Origin: Reticulitermes speratus
Lineage: Eukaryota; Arthropoda; Insecta; Blattodea; Rhinotermitidae
Assembly (NCBI GenBank): GCA_021186555.1
Contig: JAJKFL010000008.1
Coordinates: 14,873,936 to 14,937,935, forward strand
Direction: 5' to 3'
DNA length: 64,000 nucleotides
The notes beneath the pieces were generated by a model, which was given only the letters and a program-made list of their open reading frames with translations, was not told the DNA's origin and ran no database searches. Shown piece after piece: positions 43,969-54,712 of the stretch. Every line of letters starts with the position of its first letter. Position 1 is the first letter of the stretch. A program made the translations under genes and the position numbers.

Positions 43969-45045
43969 ATGCAAACTCTACAGACAATGATATTCATAAC
44001 TGCCTAAATTCAAATACTTTTCAGTAACAAAGGCCCAGTCACTCTAAACGTGCACACTGTAAAAAAAAAAGAGAAACTATAATTTGTTTCCACATTTTTA
44101 ACTGATTTCAGTGAGTGACAAAAATTACAATTTTATGTTCGTCGTTTCTTTTCATAAATTTCAGACACATATGCAACAGATTAGCCCCTAACTAGACCTA
44201 TTTAAGAATTACATTAAATACTTTCTTTAACGAAACGTCCGAAAAGAAAGACAAATTTTCCAAATCACTATCAGTAATAAGCTTCCAACCACTTTCAAGG
44301 AAGCAGACCAACGAAGAAAATGGCAAGAAAATATTTTAATGCGCTTTAACGTGTTAGATGAACGGATTATATACAATATAATACACACACCCCATATGCC
44401 TGTATTGCGCCAAAGCCCCGCCAGGTACTGAATACTTATCTGGTACTGCCCACTTGCATCGACAGACGTCGTCCATTAAGACCACACATAAGCTTATTAC
44501 GAGACTACGGTCCCTGAGACTGCTTAATACCACTGTGGTTTGTAGCTCCGCTTCTACGAAATAGAATATGATCAAACGTTTTCATCTGGTTGCTCTTGTA
44601 GCAACATGACTGCGCTTCAAGTAAATCGTTGCTATTCCCCGTGGTTATCAGCTTAAATGACAGTTCGTTAAATAGATCAGTGGTACGGTTATACAGCACT
44701 GGTTTTGAAATGCTTAAATAGAAATGATCATTCGTTCAGAACTGCCAATGGCACGGTGGGATTTGCTCCGTATTTAAGCTGCTAACACTGCGAGAGAGCA
44801 AGGAAGGAGCAGGATGGTGTACTGAGAGGCATTGCATTTAATATTACGCGGAGAGACAGAAATTTTACTGCTCTGAAGGCCCCAGGCAGTATCCGCTCGT
44901 CCTTCTGGAAAAGGTAAGGGTGTTAAAGACTACGGTTCATGGTTTCACTGAGGTCGAGCTTTACGCCGACCTGTGCATACACGTATCTTGGCTTCGAGCC
45001 GTTTTGAGCTAATGACCAAACATCAGTATGCAATATACGAAAGTA
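43969..45045. other. No gene seen; intergenic
   Basis: No recognisable gene or repeat family. Confidence 0.45.
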
Positions 45046-45049
45046 TAAC

Positions 45050-45053
45050 ACAT

Positions 45054-45099
<46 letters not shown>
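45050..45099. repeat. Microsatellite (CA)n(TA)n
   Basis: ACACACACAC followed by an uninterrupted TA run. Confidence 0.95.
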
Positions 45100-45100
<1 letters not shown>

Positions 45101-45313
45101 TGTGCTTCTAACTAGCATTGACTACAACGAGCCGGTCTTGAGATCATTCATAAAGCTCAATTTAAATTTCATACAGAAATAAGGAATTTATCGCTCAAAT
45201 ATGAACCCAAGTACATCCATGCCACAAACCTCAATGTAGGCATAAAATACATAACCTAAAGACAGCAACACAAAATTTCAGTACTATAAAAGCCCGTCAC
45301 TGCACAAGACTCT

Positions 45314-45596
45314 GAACCACTCTGCTTCCTCACAGTTTATTTTCAACTGATCCCATCCCTGATTTTCGACAATTCCGGTTCTCAAACACGTTTACCTGCA
45401 TCATAATCATAATCTTGATTTCAAGCTTCTTTCGCGGTGTAATTGAGTTCTTCGCTCTGCTGGGATCTTACGGCACGAAAGAAGCTTGAAATCAAGATTA
45501 TGATTATGATGCAGGTAAACGTGTTTGAGAACCGGAATTGTCGAAAATCAGGGATGGGATGAGTTGATAATAAACTGTGAGAAAGCAAAGTGGTTC
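45314..45596. mobile_element. Large near-perfect fold-back (about 121 bp arms)
   Basis: Arm 45314-45434 (GAACCACTCTGCTTCCTCAC...CAAGCTTCTTTCG) is inverted at 45476-45596 with few mismatches around a 41 bp loop. The loop reads CGGTGTAATTGAGTTC...GCTGGGATCTTACGG. The loop resembles the group B arm in degraded form (GGTCTTCTGGG...TTACACGG), and a group B-type GACGTTTCGGG follows at 45610. I found no target duplication. Confidence 0.75.
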
Positions 45597-45599
45597 CTA

Positions 45600-45700
45600 G
45601 TAGTTAGTTAACGACGTTTCGGGAAAGTCTATCGGTAACGAACTATAAATCAATGCTGCGTAACATCCCAGAATAGCGAAGACCTCAAACATCATCTTCA
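45600..45700. repeat. Group B repeat fragment
   Basis: 'agttaacgacgtttcgggaa', 'agtctatcggtaacgaacta', then 'taacatcccagaatagcgaa'. The first part matches the inverted half and the last part the plus half of the 60.2 kb element. Confidence 0.55.
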
Positions 45701-46050
45701 TTTCAGGGCAAATGAAATGTTATAATACTATTCTGGCCTCAGCTTCTTTCTTAGATAGTGAACGCATCTCCTGACTCATGACGTACGCCTCATTTAGTGT
45801 TATCGTGTCGTCCATTCTTTCCAAAAATGTACTATATGCATTCATCTTCCTCCCATTGCAATTACAAGTCCAGTCCGCAGCAACCTTACAAATTCCGTTA
45901 CTCGTACAATATTAGGTGACGAAAACAGTTGTAAAACAAGTAAGGAAATGTCTGTCGAGCGTAACAATTCTGGCGCTTTCGATCTGTTATTCTTCCTCCA
46001 TATTAAATCTGTGACAACTTTCAAGAAACGTATTCAATTTCTAACATTCT
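45701..46050. other. No gene seen
   Basis: No recognisable feature. Confidence 0.45.
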
Positions 46051-46051
46051 A

Positions 46052-46347
46052 AGCAACACTTTTTTTTAAGGGCCCCGCAGCAGATATTACGGACACACCG
46101 CGGCCTTGAGACTTATTGTGCAACCCTGTGATGAAGATGATTACTGTTTTTCGTTTTCCCGAGTAATGGAGCACTGGTGGATTGAAACTGACAGGGGAAA
46201 ACCGAAGGACTCGGGGCAAAACCTGTCCCAGTGCCAATTTGTCCACCACAAATCCCACATCGACTGACCTGGGATCGAACCCGGGCCTCCGCGATGAGAG
46301 GCCGGCGACTAACCGCCTGAGCCATGGCACGGCCGAGCAACACATTT
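46052..46347 (-). repeat. SINE-D with 12 bp TSD
   Basis: AGCAACACTTTT (46052-46063) and AGCAACACATTT (46336-46347) flank the element with one mismatch. The head GGCCGTGCCATGGCTCAGGC is at the right and the B box GGGTTCGATCCC at about 46271-46282. It lies close in sequence to the 37.9 kb copy. Confidence 0.92.
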
Positions 46348-48095
46348 ACAATCGGGATGTATGGACGTCCGTTAAAAGACTCTTAAACTACGATCGATGA
46401 TCGTTACTCAAATGTTGTCTGACCATCAGTTCGTAACTCAGAGAACACAGTCTGTCTCAGTTGCTCAGACCAATCAGGCTACAGGTCACAAAAGTATATA
46501 GGTGTGCCTGTAAAGTGCCCTTTATTTTTGTGAGATTTTAACAAAGTCAGAACGTTTCGACAAACTACATGAAATTTCACAATACACGTATGAAAACATT
46601 TCATGAAAATCCGCCCTGTGGGAGTCGCTATGACACATGAGAAGGACAGACATGACAAAGCTAATAGACGCTTTTCGCATGCGAAAGCAACCGAAAATAA
46701 ATAAAAGAAACAGGCTTGGGATTCCACATCCATTCAGTGGAAATAAAAAAAAATACTCAGTGCACAGTAAATTGCAATACAAGCGTAGTCTAAAATAAAT
46801 GTTCGAACACTGTCGTCACACATATCTAACACCGGTTCTCTGCCAGAACAATTAATACCCTGTCATTAGTCAACGCGCTTTTTCCCCTACGTCATCGGCA
46901 CATCATTACAGGGAACATATGAGCCAGAATCCTCGAGTGGCGAGAATGTACATTGTAGACTCCAATATATCATATAAAAATTCACGGTGTCATTTCTGTA
47001 AATCATTCCCGCTTCAATAAACTCATGTCCAGTCTGAACAAGGTTCCACAGGTCCGAGCAGAGTGCGGAAAGTAATGGGCCAGTACACGGAACGGATATT
47101 TCCACTATCATGAAAGAATATTTTCTCCTTTATAAGAGAACCCTTTAAGTGCATTTTTTTCTACGCTCATGCCTTTTCTTTCATGTTTTATCTCCTTTCT
47201 TCACCACACGAGCCTACACTTTCATTTGACCATAAAACAAGCAGAAATGGCGACAATGTCGTCTCGTAACGTTTCATAGCAAGGGAAAAACTTTTTATAT
47301 GTAGAGTGTGTTTCATATCTAGACATGTTTTTATACTCATGCATCTTAGATATGAGAAAGTAATGCAACGGCACTGAAACTACTATGTTGATAAGTCGCC
47401 AAAAAATTATATACATAGGAGTATTTAATGTCACTTGTCTCGGGCCTTCACTTCATCTCAGTGAACAAAGTGAAAGAACAAAAAGACAGACCGCACTCTT
47501 ACATATTACTTCAACTTCCATAAAGCTTGACAATATTTTTATTAATCTTGCTTCACTTAAAGATACGGATAAGGATAGGTTGATAAGGTCATATACCATC
47601 CAATGATAGCACGAATAACAGAGAATAATGAATTCGAAAGTGGGCGCAACGAAGTGGTTGTGACTTAATTTAAGATGCGATCCCGTAACCCGTCTTTGTT
47701 CACCGCGAAAAATCACTAAAAACCTCACGTGTTCTGGGCGAGATTTGAATCCTGGATTTCCCAAATATGAAACTGAGTGACAATCACTTAACAGCGACTT
47801 TCGGACTATTATTGGCAAATGTGTGGTCAATTTCATGTCCGTCAGTTTTGTCCGTATTTTGTTAATATTAGCTGGCGCTTAAGGCGCTGCAGTGTGTTAC
47901 ATGAGAACGAGATTGCATCAAATTAAGTTCAAGTTTATTTCGAAAGTGATGTTGGCATACGTGAAACACACGCAACATGTAATGCAATAAACCTGTCTTT
48001 ATATACACATATTTGGGTTGCTTTTTTGACTAGTGACACTAATAGGACAAATTTAATATGATTATCTGTCAGTGTTTGAGAAAATTCTTACTAAA
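46348..48095. other. No gene seen; intergenic
   Basis: The 127-codon minus frame at 47453-47836 contains a tRNA-like stretch (TTTGAATCCTGGATTTCCC near 47745) and no protein motif. It is probably an old SINE plus chance. Confidence 0.4.
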
Positions 48096-48098
48096 AAT

Positions 48099-48140
48099 TA
48101 ATACTACTACTACTACTACTACTAATAATAATAATAATAA
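48099..48140. repeat. Microsatellite (ACT)n(AAT)n
   Basis: Alternating trinucleotide runs. Confidence 0.9.
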
Positions 48141-48142
48141 AT

Positions 48143-48210
48143 TAAATGCATTTTAATGAATCCGATGGTTCATAGTAGTGTTTATAATATACCCGTGAAC
48201 CCTGCCCCGT
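48143..48210 (-). repeat. LINE fragment, short and diverged
   Basis: 'gcattttaatgaatccgatg' and 'gttcatagtagtgtttataa' correspond to the 'gcgttttatggaacccgaag', 'gttcattaccgcattcacaa' segment of the 2.4 kb copy. Confidence 0.45.
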
Positions 48211-49015
48211 GTCAACCGTACTCTGAATCTATTGTACCGTCAGTGTGCGTTATTTTTTAAATATTTAGATATAAAACCGAAACAAAATTTATGAGATGAA
48301 CTCCAGCAACCTACCTCACATTCCATCCACTCTTAACTCCTTTGTGAGTATCATGCCGATTTTTAACAGTTAGAAATATTTTAATAACACACAGAACTCT
48401 TAAACATACCGTATATGAATGCAGCTTTATATGATGTAAAAGGAATTCCAGTGGCAAAATACGCATATATACTAGAGACGTACATTTTGCATGCTAGTAA
48501 GGCGATCTCTACACGTAGCCCTACATGTGCTGATTCAGACAGGCATTACGCTTAAGAATTCCAGGTCAATACCGTATTAAAAAGAGATGTCACTAGTATC
48601 CTCTCATTTCCATGACGTTCAACTTTTCAGCTTCAAAAAAAATCTCTACTGCGAGAGATCCGGATTTTGCCGCTTTTGATAACACCATTACCAGAACGAG
48701 TAGTGTGGGGGTTGTGTACTGCAGGTATGGAGGGCAGGCTGATTTTATGGGACGCATCAGGCGAAGTCTGTCTTAGGGAGATTTTCCTTTATCGCTAATA
48801 TAAAACGCCTCTTTCTTCCAAGTGGGGTGGCTCCAGGCTGTGCAGTATACGTCACTATCCCACTTTCCGAATTACGAGTTATCCCACCTAAAAGATTAGA
48901 TAAGGCACCCAAATTTTCGACTGAAGTATTTTCTAATAACATTCTTGTCGCCACTATAGGATAATCTTTTGCAGGTATGTGCAACCTGAAACGGCATTCG
49001 TAATACGATGAAATT
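48211..49015. other. No gene seen; intergenic
   Basis: A 75-codon minus frame at 48757-48984 has no motif. Confidence 0.45.
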
Positions 49016-49019
49016 TCAC

Positions 49020-49432
49020 GTTATGACACGTTGGGCTGAGAGGAGAGTGAAGGTACTTGATGACGTTAAACGTGACACAAGATCTAAGGACCAATTAAGG
49101 AAAATGAAACACGGATAATAAGCTTTAATCGTGAAATTTACATACTCTATAATGGACCATAAATAGTTAGGTGATGGAAGCAGGAAGGTTGACATGGTTG
49201 GGACACACCTCTGTAGAATGTACGAGCAAGAGCTTACAAGAAGCTAACGTTTCGTAAACCATACGGCACTAGACACGTGGTAAGGCCTGCCATTAGGTGA
49301 GCGGATTCAGTGGAAGACAATGAGAGCTATAATTTGGAGGGGAAGGTCCCAGGATCAGGACCAATGAAAGGCAATAGTACAAGAGGCCAAGATTCATGAT
49401 AAACTGTAGCGCCAGTAGAAGACAAAGAAGAA
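49020..49432 (+). pseudogene. Decayed LINE reverse-transcriptase C-terminus
   Basis: Across two or three frames the sequence encodes RWAERRVKVLDDVKRDT, then RLTWLGH, GTRHVVRPAIR, and WRGRSQDQDQ followed by KAIVQEAKIHD. This is the usual order at the end of non-LTR retrotransposon ORF2 proteins: RL-W-GH, GRP-LRW, then W-x-A-x-D-R-x-x-W-x-x-I-V-x-E-A-K. Several stops and frameshifts break it. It differs from the TTAG-tail LINE in sequence. Confidence 0.6.
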
Positions 49433-50555
49433 ACATGAATCAAACATCAAATTTCATATATTTATAAGGTTTCCATCATGTCAAACATTTACTAGGCGAA
49501 CATATCCAGGCATACTTATTTCGCCAATACGTGTTCCATTTCTTTAACGTGTAGGTTGTTGATTCTGGGCATTCGCTTTATAGGATATCTCCTTTGTTCT
49601 AGCCATAATTCTGCCAATACATTTTATATCGCCATATTCTCGTCATGTCAATGGGCACTACACATTAATCAGTGGCTTCTTAGAAACACACGTTCAGTCG
49701 TAAAAACTCTACACCTTTTTATTGCCGATAAACCTGATACATCTTTCGGTTTCCAACAGTCAATCATTTTCAGGCAGTCCATTAAACTGTGTGTGTATCT
49801 GTACATGTTTACACTGCCAGTTCTGCGACGATGGGGTCGTGCGTTACTACATAGACGTGACACAAAACCATGAGAATTTAAAATACATGGATGTTTTAAA
49901 ATAGCATTCCAAATTGTATATCGTTATTAAATATTAAAACAGATAAAGCATTTCAGTTATTATTATGGTGGTTCTCTGTGTTCTTACCCACTCATAAATT
50001 ACGAATTTCGCTTTTTGAAAAGCTGAGTCTCTTTTTTTTTCAAATAATTTTAGTACTCTCTTTTATATTTACAAGCCCTTCCTTTAACATTACACAATAA
50101 TTTTAAGTTTTTTGTATAAAACGTAAGGTATTACGCTTCTGAAGTATTAGCTGTTACTCAGTCTTTAATGTTTTTGCGTGTGACTGAAAAGTAAGGGAAA
50201 TAAGTTAATATTTGTCCTATTTTGTTGTTTGCGCTGTATCCACTTTATTATTATCCCGCTATTCAAGCCTATGTGTATCCTGAGGGTGTTCGAAAGCGCT
50301 ATCAATATCACGCATATATATAATCCATTTCTGACAGCTTTAATTTCCAACGCATAAAATATCTCCCGGTATATACACATATATACGTATACACATAACA
50401 TTACATTTCAGTGTACGCTATATTGTATCACCATATAAAACCTACAGTCAGTACAGAATCTTTAAATGGTCTACAAGCACTTTAAAACACAGTTTATTAT
50501 TCAACATCTAGAGAGGTTACAGTGAAATTCACAGAAAGAAAATAAACAACTAAAT
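49433..50555. other. No gene seen; intergenic
   Basis: Several frames of up to 105 codons without motifs. Confidence 0.45.
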
Positions 50556-51260
50556 TACATTAATTCCAATTGAAATTAAAACCAACTTGATGCACCCTCA
50601 CTATTAAAAAACTTTAATAGTAGATTAATTAACTCTTAATTAACCCGACATGTTTCGGTCAGGTACCTGACAGCAAGCAACCGATACACCCCAAACACGC
50701 ACAAAACACAGTCCACGTAACAGGAAACACAAAAAACGGCAATGCAAAACCATGCTTATGAAAACAATACGCCAATAATAACGAGCAGACATAACATCAG
50801 ATCATAGCAGATCTACAGTGGAAGGTACATTACACAGCTTCTCCACGAGACATACTGCGATATGAAATGCAGGACGCGTGGGTGAATATGACAAAGTATT
50901 GTGTAATAACAGTGCTATAAGTTTTGTGAAGGTGGAACTATTGCAGGATTGCAGGTGTTGACTGTTTTTTAAGTTTTTTAAACGAGTTTTAGTGACTTTT
51001 AGTGATCTGTGAAAACTTTATATGTGACAGGACCTTGTGGGGTCATGTCTTGTGTATGTTAATCATATGGACTACGCAACTAAATGTAGTAAAACCCCTG
51101 AAGATGGTCAGGTACCTGACCGAAACATGTCGGGTTAATTAAGAGTTAATTAATCTACTATTAAAGTTTTTAATAGTGAAGGTGCATCAAGTTGGTTTTA
51201 ATTTCAATTTTAATTTATACAAGATGCACGGTGAATACAATATTAAATACATTAATTCCA
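50556..51260 (+). mobile_element. Fold-back element with hammerhead, 13 bp TSD
   Basis: Flanked by a perfect duplication TACATTAATTCCA (50556-50568 and 51248-51260). The inverted arms (50569-50671 and about 51107-51208) are nearly identical and surround a unique centre of about 435 bp. The right arm continues into a tail with ACAAGATGCACGGTG, as in the 17.5 and 12.6 kb elements. The complete hammerhead core is on the + strand at the inner edge of the right arm. The left arm stops inside helix II and so lacks CTGANGA. No coding sequence was found. Confidence 0.82.
51093..51136 (+). ncRNA. Hammerhead ribozyme, type I (predicted)
   Basis: AACCC (helix I), CTGAAGA (51098-51104), one T, then GGTCAGGTACCTGACC (helix II, six pairs with a GTAC loop, 51106-51121). 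GAAA (51122-51125) follows, its last A starting the palindrome ACATGT (51125-51130). C at 51131 is the cleavage position and GGGTT (51132-51136) closes helix I with five Watson-Crick pairs. All invariant residues of the CUGANGA / GAAA / UH consensus are present, with one extra T before helix II. Cleavage is expected after C51131, probably as a dimer because helix III is short and self-complementary. Activity is a prediction. Confidence 0.68.
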
Positions 51261-51296
51261 TTTGTTTCAAAGAATCCATTACGGTTATGGATTTTC

Positions 51297-51416
51297 CCAT
51301 CGTGTAATGCATTAAAATTAATAACATTAATACAACACTAAGTTTTGAGGAGAAGATCGGCCCCTAGAAACTTAGTGTTGTATTCATTATATTAATTTTA
51401 ATAAGTCACACGATCG
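51297..51416. repeat. Small fold-back (about 48 bp arms)
   Basis: ATCGTGTAATGCATTAAAAT...CACTAAGTTT (51298-51346) is inverted at 51368-51415 (AAACTTAGTG...CACACGAT). The loop of about 21 bp reads TGAGGAGAAGATCGGCCCCT. It begins about 40 bp after the hammerhead element. The TSD is unclear. Confidence 0.7.
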
Positions 51417-52491
51417 AAAAATTCCACACAGTTAAGGAGTTTAGCTGTGATACACCATCGTCAGAGCCTTGACCAAAGGTAACAATTTTATTTCATGTAA
51501 ATATTCGTATATCGACTTCGACCACTTGCACAAAGTATAGAGAATAACGTTACTTTGACAGTTTGACTTGTGTATTCCAGGTTTCATTCGTGCAGGACAA
51601 CTGAACAAACACGTACTGGACATGAGCGGAAATGAAACTGCCGTGATTTTTGTTTAACCCCGTGAGCACAGAGCTGTTATCCGTCTATTGACACACTTAG
51701 AGTAACAACCCGTTCATTAAATCCCTGTTTCTGCTACGTTGTTATAAAACTAGACAGGTTTAAACCAGCTTTATTTATAAAAATAACCGCTGAATATATA
51801 AAGACAGATCACTCCTACAGCTTAAAGCGGAAACCATTCATAGAATCTACAAACCCGTTCCTAAATTCTGTATCATACAGGACGTTTTTATAGCGGGACT
51901 CTTAGTTGTAGAGCGGACAACACCGTTGCTGCACTGTGACCGACAGCGCCACCCGTTCTGCAGTGTTCGGCCCTGCTCAGTCCGGCATTAGAAAACTATC
52001 ACTATATGGGGGGCGAGAGGTTCCTATTCCTGATTTCAGACCTCAGATCGGCTATCCTTAGAATACGTGATATTTCTCATTGTCTCCAGTAACTTGAACT
52101 ACGACACGACCATACAGTCTCACCTGCCCCCCTAATCAGCATTCATAAATGTCCTGTAATATAACAATATATGACGTAACGATATGATGAAGCGTAGTTA
52201 TATGACTACACCAAAAGAATAATAAGTAACACAACAATGATGCATATGACTTTTATTAAACAACGAATACACTTATGACATTTATACGTGCGTGGGAAAG
52301 TCTCAGGTGGAAAATTACATCGTATATATAGCGGAACTGTCAGATGATCAGTAATCATCAAACTTTAAACCCTAGTGGTTATTACATGGACCGCCATGTC
52401 TATCACTAAGATTTCCGCGTTTTGTTCACATTGTATTCTTATATATGGCAATATAATTCTCGCAATCAACAGATTCGCTCATTGGTTTTTC
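51417..52491. other. No gene seen; intergenic
   Basis: No gene or repeat family recognised. Confidence 0.45.
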
Positions 52492-52494
52492 TAA

Positions 52495-53035
52495 AGCCAG
52501 GATTAGACGGCGCGTGGCTCGTCCAGTGACGTGACGTCACTTGCTCGGCCAACAGATCGGAACAGAAAAGACAATATGGCTACACGACGCGGCGCAGCTC
52601 GGCAAATGGAAGACCAGCGGCCTTGCTCGGGTAGGTTCGGCTCGGCTTGTGGAATAAGTCGTGTTGTTCTATGAACTTAAAAATGTCCTCGTTTGACCAC
52701 TCCATTCTAGCCAATACCAATTGTGGGACAAACTTTCACTCTTCGCGCACCCCGACAGTAGAAAACAAAGACCAGACCTAAGTGTATAGAGACTTGGACG
52801 AGACTGGCTTGGCGCGTACATTGCAAGCGCCGTGTAGCCGCAACAGCTGCCCGCGCCGAGTCCCTTTGAGGATCGTGAGAAAACCGCTTCTGAGGCGATC
52901 CCACGAGCCTCGCTCCACCAATCACACTCCGCGCCGCGCCAGGCCGGTTACACGGCGCGTTTGAATACGATTCTTTGTCAGTGACGTCAGTTATGACGTA
53001 AAACGAGCCGAGCCACACGCCGTCTAATCCCGGCT
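52495..53035. mobile_element. Harbinger-like MITE, copy 2, TAA TSD
   Basis: 541 bp with ends AGCCAGGATTAGACGGCGCG / CACGCCGTCTAATCCCGGCT, flanked by TAA (52492-52494 and 53036-53038). It aligns with the 29.5 kb copy along its full length with scattered substitutions and a few small indels. TGACGTCA palindromes lie near both ends (about 52533 and 52982), and the minus-strand 41-residue frame is kept. Confidence 0.92.
52580..52705 (-). pseudogene. Truncated MADF-like frame in MITE copy 2
   Basis: The same start (MEWSNEDIFKFIEQHD), length and stop as the frame in copy 1, with two amino-acid differences (Tyr/His and Pro/Leu). Conservation of the frame between two copies could mean recent common origin rather than selection. 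Confidence 0.35.
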
Positions 53036-53065
53036 TAACGGAAGCAAACTGTGTTCTTCGAGAGG

Positions 53066-53092
53066 TATAAACTGATATATATATATATATAT
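53066..53092. repeat. Microsatellite (TA)n
   Basis: Uninterrupted TA run. Confidence 0.9.
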
Positions 53093-53094
53093 AA

Positions 53095-53350
53095 TACTGA
53101 AATGCATCTTCAAGAAGTGGGATGGGGAAGGGACATGGACTGGATTGATATGGCTCAGGATAGGGACAGGCGGCGGGCTCTTGTGAATGCGGTAATAAAC
53201 CTGCGGGTTCCGTAAAATGTGGGGAATTTGTTGACTAGCTGAGGATCTGTTAGCTTCTCAAGAAGGACTCTGCTCCATGGAGTTAGTTAGTGAGTTAGTT
53301 AGTCAGTGAGTTAGTTAGTTAATTAGTCAGTAGGTTATTTAGTTATCCAT
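53095..53350 (+). mobile_element. LINE 3' end with readable ORF2 C-terminus and TTAG tail
   Basis: The frame ending at TAA 53213-53215 encodes [18 protein letters not shown] and then AVINLRVP (codons from 53135). The A-Q-D-R-D-x-x-R-x-L-V pattern is the usual end of non-LTR retrotransposon ORF2. It is followed by a 3' UTR with 'ggaatttgttgactagctga' and 'aagaaggactctgctccatg', and a tail of TTAG/TTAGTCAG repeats to about 53345. This is the best copy for interpreting the many minus-strand fragments in the window. It is 5'-truncated. Confidence 0.8.
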
Positions 53351-54500
53351 TTTATGGAAGCTGGATCAGATGTTTAAAAGAACAGGACATTTAAAGTTAG
53401 ACTAGAGATCGAATGTGTTTCAAGCACTTCGTGATATCGTTACAATGTCATGTTTAACATAGCAGTTAATACAAATAATTTTATTAACTACTACACTGAA
53501 CATAACATTCTAATGCTTCAAACATAATCGACCTATTCTCTAACTTTAAACGTCATGCTTTTCTTAAACACTTGATCCAGCTACAACTTAGTGGCAGACA
53601 CCCTCAACACACTCATGTAACTTGCGGTACATTGCGTTTGCGCCTCATACACGCGCTTCTTCCATCGTCGCCTTATCCGTCTGTTTAATGACGACTTCTG
53701 TTACAGAAACTACAGCGGAGTGAATGTGCGTCAAATAAGTGTTACAGTTTACTGCTGCGCTGCAAACAGATCATCTAATAAGATACATTTTATACTACTC
53801 GTAGATAAAACGTAATACGTGCACACATGAATTAGACGGTACTTGCTTCAAACTGCATAATGCACGTTTGTCAATGTGCTTTGTTTCAACACGTGCAAGT
53901 AAATTCTGAGACAGTAATTTAATCCATTCCGAGTTACGACGGCATGTGTGCCTTGAAAAAATCGTCTACTCTCATTCGCTTTGGAGGAGAAGACGACCGT
54001 TACATGCAAAATAAAGACTTTCCTATGATCTATTCAAATTTAAAGCTACCCATTTGCTGTTCGCAGATAAGAGAATATGTACTCTGTGGCCGTCTGGGTG
54101 TACGACACCGTGTAGTCTTCGACACTGATACCAAAGCGTCCGAGGAACAAGCTACCAACGAAACGTTGATATCCACCTCATAAACTACACACTTACCGAC
54201 GTGAAAGCCTGAATATATAAACTAGAAATTCTGAGCACGTTACGTATGCAAACCAATAAACTTCGATGGGATTGGCATAAGGCTAAGATGCGTAGAAAGG
54301 AATTCATGCAGGATTTTCGTTTGGAAACCTCTTGGAAAACACCTACTTTAGAATTGAGAAGGAAGTAGTAGTATAATACTGAGATGGCTCTGTGGTAGAA
54401 GAGGCTGCGACTGGGGGTCAGACGGCATTGCCTCCAGATGTTCTCAAACGGCGAGTTTTCATTTTGGCGGTGTTCAACTCCCGTGTTATACAACCGAAGT
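53351..54500. other. No gene seen; intergenic
   Basis: Around 54090-54180 'caccgtgtagtcttcgacac' and 'accaacgaaacgttgata' vaguely recall the hammerhead-type repeats, but the order is poor. Confidence 0.4.
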
Positions 54501-54504
54501 GTTG

Positions 54505-54712
54505 TGTACCACCACCAGCACCACCTCCACCACAACCATCACCACCACAACCACCATTACCACCTTCGCCGCCGTCACAATCACAACCAACACTGCCACC
54601 GCCACCACAACCACCACCTCCACAACCTCCACCGCCGCCACCACCACCACCACCACCACCGCCATTGCACCACAGCCGCCGCCATCACCACCACCACCAC
54701 CACAACCAAAAA
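54505..54712 (+). repeat. Low-complexity (ACC/CCA)n tract
   Basis: Imperfect CCA/ACC/CAC repeats with no stops in several frames on the + strand. This accounts for poly-Pro, poly-His and poly-Thr frames in all three phases. That is expected of a microsatellite, so no gene is called. Confidence 0.9.

Noticed and set aside
53280..53345. TTAG-rich tract as interstitial telomere (TTAGG) sequence
   Set aside because: The unit is TTAG/TTAGTCAG, not TTAGG, and it directly follows a LINE 3' end that has the same tail in other copies.
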